A DNA stretch of 64,000 bases. Source: Undaria pinnatifida. Lineage: Eukaryota; Sar; Phaeophyceae; Laminariales; Alariaceae. Below are positions 11,131-23,143 of the stretch, in pieces. A program made the translations under genes and the position numbers. Within the stretch, counting starts at the first letter, position 1. Each line of letters opens with the position of its first letter. The stretch lies in the NCBI GenBank assembly GCA_012845835.1, contig JABAKD010000023.1:6771147-6835146 (forward strand). The letters are read 5' to 3'. A model generated the notes under the pieces. It was not told the origin of the DNA and did not search any database. It saw only the letters and a program-made list of their open reading frames with translations.

Positions 11131-11539
11131 ATCTATGAGTAAACCATCATCTGGTCAAGACGTGCAAAATTTCCACCACCGTATATATATTCATGCCAGG
11201 TATAATATTAACCTACCTGTCTGGATATTTTCCGCTGCAGCCCCGACACAATACACCGCCTCCCAAGGTCTAGCAAAACCGTAGGGTGCGGGTCCGGTAC
11301 ATCGTCAGACGATGCTCCCTCTCGCAGCAGGCTACACAAGGTACACGTTAAAAAGAGGGAGGGAGGGAGGGAGGAAGGGGGGATATTGACGAACAGCGGG
11401 ACTGTGGTTAGGCAACAGCGAGGAGAGCTACAAAATAAAGCACTACAGCAGTGCCCTTCCCCTCTTTATCCTTACTCTTATTCGCCCCTAGACCCCACTA
11501 CAACATAATCCCAGCAAACCTCCTCTGCGACCCTTTTCA

Positions 11540-11563
11540 CCCCCCCCCCCCCCCCCCCCCCCC
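11540..11563. repeat. Poly(C) run of 24
   Basis: Borders the start of a MITE-containing segment (11635-11725). Confidence 0.95.
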
Positions 11564-12100
11564 TGCCCTCGTAACCCATCTTGATAGGTAAGATAGAGGC
11601 GGCAAATTATTTTCCAGAGGCTCCTCCCTTAACCCCTTCAGAGCTCCCAAACCCCTCCCTCTACTAACTTCATGTAAATTTGTCCCCAAACAAGGGTTTC
11701 CATTAGTAAAAGCGTTAAGGAGTTCTAAAAACGAGTGAAAGTGAACCCCCAACCCGATGAACCCGATGAAAAAAACCATGGCCTGCCTGGGCATAAAAAA
11801 AAAAGGGTCAGTTTGCCAAAAATGAATACCACTCTGTCCAGAAATACAAGCAACTTGTTATTTCAATATTAATGTACAAACGTACATTACAATTATGGAG
11901 AGAGTGGTATGACATTCCGATGATTTTGGGTTCATAAAGGAGTCCCCGTCATTTCAGAAAACAATTAAACCAAAAAAGTGTTACCTCCATCGCACCACGT
12001 GTCCTCTACCCCCCCGCCCCCCCCCCCCCCCCCCCCACCGGCAACTTTTTCAAATGCAAACCTACACTCAAGTCGAATACAAGAACCGTGTCCGCCTCAC

Positions 12101-13316
12101 CTTTTCCTCAGCGAACCCCACTCCTCGCAGAACGCCTGCAGCGCGCTGAGGAGGCACATGTGCTCGCCGAAGCGAAACCCGGCCCCAATCCCCCCCCCGT
12201 CCAACACCGCCCCGACCGCCTCCAGCCGAGCATCGAGCGAGGTCGCCCCGGGGGATAGGACAGGGGGTAGGTCGAACACTTCCACGTCCGGGGTCTTCAA
12301 TGATGACAAGGAGGAGGAGGGGGGTGCCACACCACCACCAACACCACCCCTCCAACCACCACCACCACCACCACCACCACCAAGACTGCCACCCCCATCG
12401 CCGCCGCTGCTGCTGCTACTCCTACTACCAGTAGCTATGCGGTCACCACCCCCGCCACCGCCACCACCACGGCTGCCGCCGCCGCCAACTGCGGCTCCGT
12501 GGTTGGCGTGCGGTCGCTTACTCGCCCCCCCCCCGCGGCCTGAGCCGCCGCTGCCTTTCATTCCGTCAGGATGAGCAGCGGCTTTTGCTGCCGCCGCTGC
12601 CTCCGCCGCCGCCGCAGCTTGCGCCCAAGAGCTCCCCCCTCCCACCCCTCTTGCCCGTCCTCCTGCTCCTGCCCCTCCATCTCCTCCGCTTGCTTTTGCC
12701 CCTCCCAATTCCGCAGCTCCTCCTCCCCCCTCTCCGTTCGCTGTGCATCGGCTGCTACTGTCCCCCGCCTCCGCACCCTTCCCTACCGTGGTGGGCACTG
12801 CTGCTGCTGCTGCTGCTGCTGCTGGGGCTTGTGTTGCCGTCGATCCTGCCGACCCTGCTGATGGCCCTGCCGCCGCTGCAGCTGGTGCTCCTGCCGTGGC
12901 TGCTGTTCTTGCCGACGCGGCTGCTGCTGCTGCTGTTGCTGCTGGCAAAATATCTCGGGAAGACTCAACATCACCACCACCACCACCATCACCACCACCA
13001 CGCCCCGCAGCAGGCCAACCGGCACCAACGGCACTGCTTGAAGTCCCGCCGCTACCACCAACGCCACGCCCCGCAGCGGACGAACCGGCGCCCACTGCAC
13101 CGCTTGAAGTCCCGCCGCTACCACCAACGCCACGCCCCGCAGCAGACAAACCGGCAACAACAGCACCGTTTGAAGTTCCGCCGCCGCCGCCTCCACCACC
13201 ACCACTGTATGAGGACGGGGACGAAGAAGGCTTGACGTAGCGCGGTGAAAAGTCAAGGGTCACGGCTTTCTCCCATTGCTCGCGCGGCACAGGCATGGAC
13301 CGATGCTTAAACTTGT
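12101..13316 (-). CDS. UPL3-like: UPL3/TRIP12-like HECT E3 ligase, exon 12 (pre-HECT helices)
   Basis: 1216 bp with donor GAGGAAAAG|GTGAGG. The start near 13316 gives incoming phase 1 as required (KFKHRSMPVPREQWEKAVTL); the acceptor there (GGGCAGAG|) is only fair and could be two bases upstream. A Ser/Gly/Ala insert of about 300 residues contains three ~60-bp near-identical units (13004-13170) encoding a Gly/Ser-Ala-Val-Gly-Ala repeat. The C-terminus is ordinary: DLPPVLSPGATSLDARLEAV, then HMCLLSALQAFCEEWGSLRK. The last part matches the Y-x-(I/L)-L-x-L-L-R-x-L-x-x-(L/I) helix that precedes the HECT domain in UPL3/TRIP12. It ends in phase 2, while the next recognised exon begins in phase 0, so one small exon is missing in 7.4-12.1 kb. 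Confidence 0.72.
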
Positions 13317-13710
13317 CTCTGCCCAATTGAGTCCAGCCCAAAACAAAGGAAAAAAAAAAGGAAAGAGCCGGGGAGAGGGAGGATAAAGAGCAGAAGCAGG
13401 CATGTGAAATATGATATCGGTACCAGGTTCTCAGCGGTTGTTATAATCACATGCGGTTTTACAGAAAAACTGAAAAAATTGCTGTTCGAGATATTTGTGC
13501 TGGTCCCTGATGAACACCATCCCCCTCCGTATACACTGGAAAACCCTGCCGCCCCGCCCCCCCTCCCCCTCTCCCTCCATCTCGTTACATTGTGCCCTTT
13601 AAAGTGTTTTTTTTCTCGGCTGCGGTGTTTGCAAGAAACTTCCACGTTTGACAAAAATTAGGTTAAATTGACAAAAGGCGTGTATAAAACTACGTGGCAG
13701 TGTGGTTAGC

Positions 13711-13800
13711 TTAACCCCTTTAGAGCCCCCGAACCCCTCCCTACACTAAATCCGAGTAATTTTGTCCCCAAAAACGGGTTTCCAGTTGTAAAGGGGTTAA
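13711..13800. mobile_element. TTAA-flanked MITE inserted in a SINE-like copy
   Basis: Nearly identical to 7095-7184. It splits a SINE-like element between GTGTGGTTAGC and GCTTTAGTTTTGCCC; uninserted copies of the SINE read through this point, so the insertion site was a TTAA-like sequence. Confidence 0.9.
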
Positions 13801-14918
13801 GCTTTAGTTTTGCCCATCCGCCGGATTAAACTAAAAAACACAAAAAAAAAATGTGGTGCTACCGATACGTTCGCTCTTCGTTTGATAAAAAATATGAAAA
13901 AAAACATTCGTACAGCTGTGAGATCGAAGATATCGTCCAAAAGTATCTTTGCAAGCTGTGTGTGATACTCCGTTCGCGAGTGCTACGGGGGTCTGCACGT
14001 CCTCAAGAAAGATATAGGTCGGCGACTCCCCTTAAGCGCTAGCTAGTACCAGGGTCAACACGATGATGCAAACACGTTCAGCATTCTTTCGGCGGCATTA
14101 CGCATTCCGGGTACGGAGGAGGCGTTAGGAGGGGGGGAGGGGATGGTAGGTGGGTGGTAAGCGTCGAGGGGAGGGGGGGGGGGGTGAGTTCCGATATCTT
14201 GAAGTTGCACTACGCGACTAAATAATGAAAACGGATGAGAACAAATAAGTGAAAAAATAATCAGATCAAATCGAAAACCCAAGAAATCAAACCAACAAAA
14301 TATGTGAGAGAAACACACACAAAAAAAGGAAACGTACCCGCTGCTGGTAACCGGGAGTTCCCCTCCGGTCTCGCAGGCGTGCTTGTACATCAAAAGTTGC
14401 ACCGCTTCAAACATCGTTGATCCTGGGCCGGCAAAAATATAGTGGGGAGGGTCGTAGGGAAGATGGGGACGGGGTGGGACGGGGTCAGTGAGCGGTGCGG
14501 GGTGGGAGTGTTGGTGGCGTTGGACCAAGGGCGTCTACTCTTTGGCTTCCACAGTCGTTCTCGTCCCCCGTTCCCTTCTCCCTGCCCCACAAAAAAATAT
14601 CCAGACAATAACTCTAAACCTTCTCCCACCGCTCGGAATCTCCCCCGCGTTCTTGCATTGAACGACAACAGCATTATTATCTACGGTGTCGGCCGATCTA
14701 CTTCTATATTCGCTCTATCACAGTCGCCCTTTCGTTCTTCCTGTCCTCCCTCCCCCCCAAAAAAAAGCCTCCCCTTCCCCCCACCCCTCCAAAAAACATC
14801 CAGAAAACAAGTCTAAACCCATCTACACACTCTCACCGCCCATCCATAAAACAAGTCGTCCTTCCCAAGTCATCCTTCCTCCCCGCCCACAAAAAAACAC
14901 AAATAGATCCTCGCTCAC

Positions 14919-15606
14919 CGCTCGGAATCTCCCCATTGGTCACATCCGCTTCCGTCACTCTCGTCACCCTTCCTCCCCGCCCAGCCGCCCCCTTTTGCCC
15001 GGCCGCACCGGATGACCCCGGCGACGGAACAGCGTCCCAGTAAAACCGGAGCGTCCACTGCAGCAGCGGGAACCGGCTCTCCCTAGGTTTGCTCCTGGAA
15101 CCAGCCGCCGTACCCGAAGAAGATCCGTTTCTACCCTCGCGGTTAGGCCTGCTGCCTCCACCACCACCACTACCACCACCACCGCCACCGCCACCACCGC
15201 CACCGCCACCACCGCCACCACCACCGCCACGACCACCACCGCCACCACCTCCATCACCACCACCACCACTATCTCTACCGCCATAAGCGGCGCCCCTGTA
15301 ATACGACCGGCTGCTGTAAGGAGGATCCCTGACGGATGTGGGAGAACGCGAACGGGCCGCAGGGACTGCACCAGTAGCCGCACCAGTAGCCGCACCAGTA
15401 GGCGCACCAGTAGCCGCGCCAGTAGGCCTACCAACAGCTGCACCACCAGCAGGAGACCCAGCGCAAGCAGCGGAAATCGGCGGGCGGGAGCCGGCGGCGA
15501 GAGCCCTCCTGTAGTACGAGCGGCTACGGTAGGGTGCGCCTAAGCGCACCGCCTGTGCCTGCGCCGCCGCCGCCGCCGCTTCATCTGCCGCTTCTGTTTC
15601 ACCTGC

Positions 15607-15639
<33 letters not shown>

Positions 15640-17616
15640 TGCTTCTGCTCCCGCTGCGGCTGCTCCCGTCCTCCCCCTTGTTGGTCTTGCTGAAGAGGTG
15701 GTTGCTTCTGCTGCAGCCGACGGTGCGTTTACCTGTGCCTCTGCTGAAGAGCGAGAGCCACGCGATGAGGACGAAGACCGTCTACCGGCTGCGCCAGACC
15801 TTGTACCACCACCACCACCTCCACCACCACTGCTACTTCTCCCAGCAGAGGCAGCGGAACTAGACCCCTTGCCAGACCTCGTTCTAAGCCCCGACCCTGG
15901 AGGTGGAGGAGGAAGAAGAAGGGGAGAAGCAGAACGCGATAGTGATGATGCCGACGACGAAGGTGACGAACGACGCCCTACCTCCGTCCTTTGTCTCTTC
16001 CGTGACACAGCGGACACCGACGAGGGCGGAGAGGCGGCAGTAGGAGAAAACGCCGAGGAGGAGGAAGAAGAGGAGAGGGGGGAAGAACCAGAACGAGCCG
16101 AGCGGGTAGAGCGAGCAACGCACGAGATTCCGCGGGCGGTGCTGGCGTTGCCTTCTGCAGCGTCACCGGAGGCACTGCTCGCTCGCGAGGACGTTGGCCT
16201 CCCTCTTCGTCCTCCTGACGCCGACGCTGGCGCTGCTGCTGCTGCTGATGATGACGATGCCGCCGCTGTCGCGCGCACCGATGCTGTCGATGATCCGTCC
16301 CCTCCTCCTCCTCCTGCCACCGCCACCGCTCCCCGCCGTCGCCGCGTAGATACGCCCAACGTCAACGCCGATCTCGACACCCTCCCTGTCCCTGCCGCCG
16401 CCGCCCCTGCTGCCGATACCACCCGCGAGCGCGACGTCATCCCGCTACCACCGCCACCGGCACCACCTCCGCTGACGGGCGCACTACCATCTCGTTTGCG
16501 TTTTGACGATCGAAGGCTGACTCTCGCCGCGGGTGGCCCAGCTCCGCCGCCGTCCTTCCTCGCCCCCTCGGCGGCAGTGGCAGCCCTGCGACCTCTTGTC
16601 ATCGGTGGGCATAAAGTGGGCGCCGCCGCCACAGCTGCTGCTGCTGCTGATGCTGCGCCTTCTCTCTTTCCTGCCGCTCCTGCCCCTGCTCCTCCTGTCC
16701 CCCCCGCCTCTCCTCCTCCTTCTCCTCCTGCCGTTGCCGCCGAAGTAGACCTCTTACCCGGACCGTCGCGGCCGACCTCACCCGGACCCACATCTCGAGA
16801 CCTTGATCGAGAACTAGACCTAGAGCGAGCCTTAGACTGGGCCTGACCTCTTGAAGCCGACTCGGAGACAGATCGCGCTGCAGACTGCAACATGGATTGC
16901 GACGCAGACGCAGACTGCGACCCACCTTGTCCTAGAGACTCAGGCGCAGAAGTACCCGGGCAGGCAAAAGGAGACCGTGCAGCAGAGTTAGGCCCCGGCT
17001 GAGAGACAAAAGGGGGAGAAAGAGGAGCAGGAGGAGGAGTGGAGGCAGATGTAGACCTCATACCGCTCCCGCTCCCCCTAGCACTGCCGCTTCCCCTAGG
17101 AGTTCCGCTACCGGAGGCGTTGCCGCTGCCTTTAGTACCGCTACTGCTCCTAGTATCACCGTCACCTCTGGAACTCCCGCTAGTTCTAGCAGAGGCGCCG
17201 CTGGGCCGAGAGCTACTGCTAGCCCTAGAGCTCCCGCCAGTGTCGGAACTGCCGCGACTACCGCCGGATTTGTCGCTCTTTGCTCTTCCCTTTCCTCGGC
17301 TTACCGACCTCGACTCAGCTGACGAGGGGGTACCGCTTCCCCTAGCGCTGGCGCTACCACGGCCACCGCCACCAATACCACCACGAGTGGTACTGCTGCC
17401 GCTGGTAATACCGGGTCTGGAAGACGTCGGGGTAGCGGCCGTAGACGATGACGACACCAGAGATGGTGACGATGAGCACGGCGCCGTCGACGGCTTCAGA
17501 GACGACGAAAGAAGGCGCTGTTGCTGCTGCTGTTGCCGCCGCCGCCGCTGTTGCTGCTGGGCCAGCTGCCGCTGCTGCTGCTGCTGCTGCTGCTGCTGAT
17601 GCGGTTGGCGCTGCGA

Positions 17617-17649
<33 letters not shown>

Positions 17650-17727
17650 CTGCTGCCTCTGTTGCTGCTGTTGCGGAGGTTGAGGAGGAGGTACCGGAAC
17701 CGGCGGAGTTCTTCGAGTAGACATGAG
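14919..17727 (-). CDS. UPL3-like: UPL3/TRIP12-like HECT E3 ligase, exon 11 (936-codon Gln/Ser/Gly/Ala exon)
   Basis: 2809 bp, phase 0 to 1. Donor CCGAGCG|GTGAGC; the chosen acceptor GAATCCAG|CTCATG keeps phase with the previous exon. The start is MSTRRTPPVPVPPPQ then long Gln tracts (CAG/CAA type, 17521-17690), followed by about 800 residues of Ser/Arg/Gly/Ala sequence with many SR/RS dipeptides, a poly-Ala run and a poly-Gly run (15155-15255). The tail contains FPLLQWTLRFYWDAVPSPG and VTEADVTNGEIPS, the only ordinary-looking part, placed where UPL3/TRIP12 have the globular block before the pre-HECT helices. This is probably an intrinsically disordered region. An internal intron could be hidden because the whole tract is open. 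Confidence 0.65.
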
Positions 17728-17989
17728 CTGGATTCGAACCCCTGGACCCACGGGAGAGTCTTCGTCGACCATTCCTGGTATGGTCTATTTGTCGACCCAG
17801 GGAGGGAGGGCGGGAGGGAGGGAAGAGTATGCAAAATGTTTGGAGGGGAGAGCGGGGGAGAGGGAGGAGGGAAAGGCATGCAAGACATTTGAGCGGGAGG
17901 GAGGGAGAAAACGAGGGAAGGGAGGGCATGCGAAAAAACCGTGATCCCTCACGCAAAAAAAAATGCGCGTAACCACCAATAAAACAAAA

Positions 17990-18184
<195 letters not shown>

Positions 18185-18859
18185 ATAACACAAAACACGC
18201 CCCTCCCCGCCCCCCCTCTTCAACAAAACGCCTTCCCGCGTCAACGGCCTCCGAAGCCATCCAGGAAAAAAAAAAAAACGCCACCGACCCCCCTCGATCC
18301 TCAAAGCACAAAAACACAAATCAAGCACCAATAATTAGGTGTTAACTCACGAAAATATACCGTAAACGTACGAACGATGCATTACGCGGCTTGCAAAGAT
18401 GAGTATCGACTCTACATTTTGTCGAACTCACACAGCTGACTTTGTTAGAATAATTCTATAAAAAAATAACCATCTTGTTCAGACACGCGATACGGTAGAG
18501 GCGTACCGTTATTTTTCTGAGGCCCCTCACACCACCCCCCCCCCAAAAAACAGTGATTTTCACGGGTCAGGTGGAGCCAGGGTAACCCGTCAAGACCCGC
18601 TAAACTAAAAACCTCCCGACTCAACCCGACCCAACCCGACCCAACCCGACCAGACCCGACAAGTCCCGAGAGATTTCAAACACTTCCTGACCCGATCCCA
18701 CTCAACCCGAGAGATTTTTTTAGAATCTCCTGACATGATCGGCGGGTCGGGTCATGACCCGTGAAAGGCCCCCAAAAAAAAAAAAAACAGATTTCGATTA
18801 AAAAAAAAACGAAACCCATGCCCTAGGTGCACAACAAAATTATACACCACACACCTTGG

Positions 18860-19800
18860 ACAGATCAGATCCCATTTTTGGGATCTACTGTAGCTTTTTC
18901 TGGACAGACAGATCCTTCATCCGTAGGATCTGCGGGATAAACATCACATTTCACTCATGGGATCTGTATATCTACTGTAGATCTTACGTACAACTTTTCC
19001 ATATCGGCCAAAAAGGATCTAGATACCTCCCACAGATTAGATCCCACTTTGGGGATATAGCTCTTTCTGGACAGATATATCCTTCACCTGTAGGATCTGC
19101 GGGATCTACTGTCGATCAAATTTCACTTTTGGGATATGTATAATCTACTGTAGATCATATGCACAACTTTTCCATATCGACCAAAAAGGATCTAGATACC
19201 TCGGACAAATCAGATCCCATTTTTGGGATCTAGCTTTTTCTCGACAGATCCTTCATCCGTAGCATCTGCGGGATCAATATTATAATTTACTCATCATATG
19301 GGATCTGTATGAGCTAGATTTTATGCACAACTTTTCCATATCGACCAAAAAGGATCTAAGTACCTCGGACATATCAGATCCCATTTTTGGGGGTCTAGCT
19401 CTTCCTGGACAGATATATCCTTCATCTATAGAATCTGCGGGATCTACTGTAGGTCTTATGCACAACTTTCCATATCGGCCAAAAAGGATCTAGATACCTC
19501 GGACAGATCAGATCCCATTTTTGGGATCTAGTTCTTTCTGGACAGACAGATCCTTCATCCGCAGGATCTACGGGATCTAGACCATAATTCATTTATCATA
19601 TGGATCTGTATGAGCTAGATATTATGCACAACTTTTCCATATCGGCCAAAAAGGATACAGATACCTCGGACAGACCAGATCCCACTTTTGGGATCTAAAT
19701 CCTTTCGGACTGATAGGTCCTTCATCTGTGGGATCTGCGGGATCTACTGTAGATCATATTTCACTTACGGGATCTGTATGATCTAGATCTTATGCATGTG
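18860..19800. repeat. GATC-rich ~165-bp tandem array (five to six units)
   Basis: CAACTTTTCCATATCG recurs at 18991, 19164, 19328, 19463 (one T missing) and 19629. Each unit has AAAAAGGATCTAGATACCTC, AGATCCCATTTTTGGGATCT and GATCCTTCATC-GTAGGATCTGC. Spacings 173, 164, 135 and 166 bp. Many perfect palindromes centred on GATC. A stray piece lies at 20235-20270. Confidence 0.88.
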
Positions 19801-19900
19801 GATCCCAGGCCCTATTCCCTAGATCGTACCGCCTCGTTATCACTATAATCCTTCAAGATCATCCTGGCTCCTCGAGGGCACTCTGAGGTGTTCCCTCATC

Positions 19901-20089
19901 TTTTTTTTTTTTTTTTTTTATCCTTCGGCGGATGGGGAAAAATAAAGCTTTAGCTCACCACACTTCCACGTATTTTCATACGCGTCGTGTGTCGATTTAA
20001 CTCAGTTGCTTTCGCAGCCCAACGCTAGCTGGCGCACCCTTCGGGTCCCATTGTAGGTATAGCGTAAGCTGTCCGTATCAGTGGTCTTC
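19901..20089 (-). mobile_element. SINE-like element, minus orientation
   Basis: Begins (plus strand) with T19, then TCCTTCGGCGGATGGGGAAA and the reverse complement of the family to about 20089. Confidence 0.65.
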
Positions 20090-20612
20090 GTTGACCCGCG
20101 AGCGTGCGGTTGCTTGCGCACACAACCCACCTCGGTGTGTCTCCGCGACATACATCTTATTCAGGAAGAAAAACCTGCGAAGGGACCACCGTCCCACACT
20201 TGGCGTCTCGGCAGCGACCATAGCGGTGTCGTCTCATGCACAACTTTGGCCAAAAGGATCTAGACGATCTGTTAATAGATCATGACCTGTCCGAGGTGTG
20301 TCAATATATAACGCAAAACAAGAACGACAAATCCGACGGTTTTTTGGGTTAACCCATTTCCACCGCTTAAAAATGAGAACGACAAATCCGACGGTGTTTC
20401 GGGCTACTGAATCTAATTCCAAGTGTTTTTGTCCCCATGTCGAGAGTGCGGCGCTAACCAGAGGGTTATCAAGCCCTTTAGAGCTCCAAAACCCCTCCCT
20501 ATGCTAATTCCAAGCAATTTGAAGGACGCGTGCTACGATAGAGGTAGCACTTTTTTCTTTCAAGGGTTCTGAACGAAGGCAGTGCTCCTTCACCCAAAAT
20601 CGTCGAAATTTC

Positions 20613-20763
<151 letters not shown>

Positions 20764-21079
20764 ATACCTAGGCCATCATGGGATTGTCCGTCGGGTTGCC
20801 CTCTTCGTTTTCTTCAACCTCTTTAGAGCCCCTAAACCCCTCCCTGTACCAATTTCAAGTAATTTTCTCCCCAAACCGGGTTTCCAGTTGTAAAGGCGTT
20901 AACCCATTTTCAACTCCGAAAAGTATCCTATTGTCCAATTCCAAGTGTTTTGTCCCCATGTCGGAACTGCGGCCCTAAAAGGGAGGTGTCTTACATGACT
21001 GTATTTTTCACAACCAAGGAGCTAACCCTAACCCGAACCCTAACCCACACCAAAATGCCGGTTGGAGCGCCCCTTAATG

Positions 21080-21360
21080 GCGTCATGATGACGTCACCGG
21101 GGTGAGAGGGTTGAAAAAAACAACAATAATGTGTATCACTGCTAAGCTTTTGGTACAAACGGGAGATGCCGACTTGACAGTATGACGTCATGATGACGTC
21201 ACTGGGGTGAGATGGTCGAAAAAAAAGCAACAATGTGTATCACTGCATATAGCTGTTAGTACAAACGGGAGATGCCGATTTGACAGAATGACGTGGTGAT
21301 GACGTCACTGGGGTGAGATAGTTGAAAAAACACAACCATGTGTATCACTGCTGCTGTGAC
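21080..21360. repeat. ~105-bp tandem repeat with CRE-like palindromes (three units)
   Basis: Units contain GACGTCATGATGACGTCAC, GGGGTGAGATGGTTGAAAAA, AACAATGTGTATCACTGC and ACAAACGGGAGATGCCGA. Starts near 21080, 21184 and 21290. The first lies 3' of a short telomere-like stretch. Confidence 0.88.
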
Positions 21361-21599
21361 AGAATCCGAATCAGTTCTTGGGCGCGGGAAAAAAAAATAC
21401 CAAACCGTATTGGCTGTACGAAGCGTGTTTGTGCCTGGTACCCTACTACTACCTCATAAACATCAATTAATGAGAGGTTATTACAAGTAGTACATCAGAG
21501 TGTTCAGATAAATATTCGTCGGTGTACGTTAATTGGTTACACATGATACGAACACAATACAATGTCATCTTATACTAGGTATTGATTTATGAAAATTAA

Positions 21600-21810
21600 T
21601 AAAGACGGGCGATCGATTTAGTGCGCAGCTTGCACAGATGAGTATCGACCCCAAACTCGTCGAAATCACAACTGACGTCGTTACAATATATGTCCTATAC
21701 GTATCCTTAATGAGGGCACACAACCCGTAATACGCGCGATCGGAGTATCACACACAGCTTGCAAAGATGAGTTTCGGCAAAATCCTCGATCTCACAGCTG
21801 AAGTGTATTT
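21600..21810 (+). repeat. Two copies of a ~70-bp interspersed sequence (CACAGCTTGCAAAGATGAGT)
   Basis: CAGCTTGCAC-AGATGAGTATCGACC at 21628 and CAGCTTGCAAAGATGAGTTTC at 21757, each followed by ...CTCGTCGAAATCACAGCTGA-like sequence. At least a dozen relatives in both orientations near 6283, 13915, 18390, 32290, 36665, 39930, 43100, 47820, 51665, 53300, 58470 and 59195. Non-coding; nature unknown. Confidence 0.7.
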
Positions 21811-21984
21811 TCAATTATATAATATATTTATTAAATATCCTGAGATTGTCAACCTCAGAAAAAAAAATATGCACACACACCTCTACCGTATACCATTTTT
21901 CAAAGGCGTCAACCCTGATGGGACCCTTGTACTGACTGTATAGCGACCCAAAAATAAAACGCGATGCAGGTAGTGGGTACCCCG

Positions 21985-22570
21985 GTTTAACGCCTTCACT
22001 GCTGGAAACCCTTTTCGGGCACAAAATTACTTGAAGTTAGTATAGGGAGGGATTTTGGGGCTCTAAAGGGGGTTAACGCCTTCACTGCTGGAAACCCTTT
22101 TTGGGGACAAATTTACTAGAAGTTAGTATAGGGAGGGATTTTGGGGATCTAGAGGTTAACGCCTTCACTGCTGGAAACCCTTGTTGGGGAAAAATTACTT
22201 GAACTTAGTATAGGGAGGAATTTTGGGGAACTACAAGGGTCAAGAGCTCCCGTAAAAAAGCCGAAACATGCGCTATTGTAACACAAAGCGCTCTTATCTG
22301 TAGTGGGAAACATATAGCCTTTAGTGTAGCGGGACATGCCGAGTTCGCCGCCCGTAACGCCTTTCCAACTAGAAACCCTATTGGGGGACGCGTTACTTGA
22401 AATGAGCGTAGCAAGGTAGTTTTGGGGCTCTAAAGGGGTCAACTCCCGCATGCTCTTAACTCGGCTGCTCCTAACGCCTTCATTATTGGAAACCCCTGTT
22501 GGGGCACAAATTTACTTGAAGTTAATATAGGAGGGATTTGGAGGCCTTTAAAAAAGGGGCTTAAATCGGG
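21985..22570. repeat. Array of five MITE copies
   Basis: Copies start near 21988, 22074, 22156, 22358 and 22474 (TTAACGCCTTCACTGCTGGAAA type). The block 22240-22350 between copies recurs in inverted orientation at 40770-40885 (GAACTAGGCATGTCCCGCC ... GCGCTCTTATCTG type). Confidence 0.85.
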
Positions 22571-23143
22571 CACTATCTAGCATGAGCGCGCAGCAGTACG
22601 AGTAGGATCGTGCTGCCTGCACCAGTCCCGCGCGCGCCTTTTGCATAGATTGTTGCGGTTCGGACACCATTTTCTTCATCGCCGACCGCATTCATCACTC
22701 ACTTTCCGGGGTCAAATTTTCCTATGCTATAATCAATATATATATAATCAAGCCCCTAATGGGTCAAGGAATTCCGATAATCAGAAAAATTAGACGCGTG
22801 CCATCATACGATAGAGGCGCATCAGTTTTTTTTTCTGAGGGTTTCCTCAATTTTTTGGGAGCTTGACAACTCTAAATAAAACTATATACCTAGACCTCGC
22901 CCCCCTCGGACGTCTCGCTCGGCATATCCTCCCCCCTCTCAGCCCTTCTCAGCCCGTAATTGCCGAAAAGAAAATTAGTTGCTGGGGAAAAGAACTGTCC
23001 CGAAGTTCCTTGCCTTCCTTGCTTTCCCTAGTCTCATTCTTACTTAGCTCTCATTCTCTGATCTTTACTGCTTGCTCTCTGACATTTTTATTTTGCTTTT
23101 TCAGCAACTTCTTTTTTGTACTTTTATTTGAAGTTGGCCAATT

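Noticed and set aside
15698-16846. Long plus-strand Pro/Ala/Asp-rich frame opposite exon 11
   Set aside because: Antisense shadow of a GC-rich low-complexity exon; the minus frame has the donor, phase and conserved tail.
17728-17775. tRNA-like T-arm (GGGGTTCGAATCC) on the minus strand
   Set aside because: Stem bases do not pair properly and no matching 5' acceptor, D-arm or anticodon arm is present within 90 bp.
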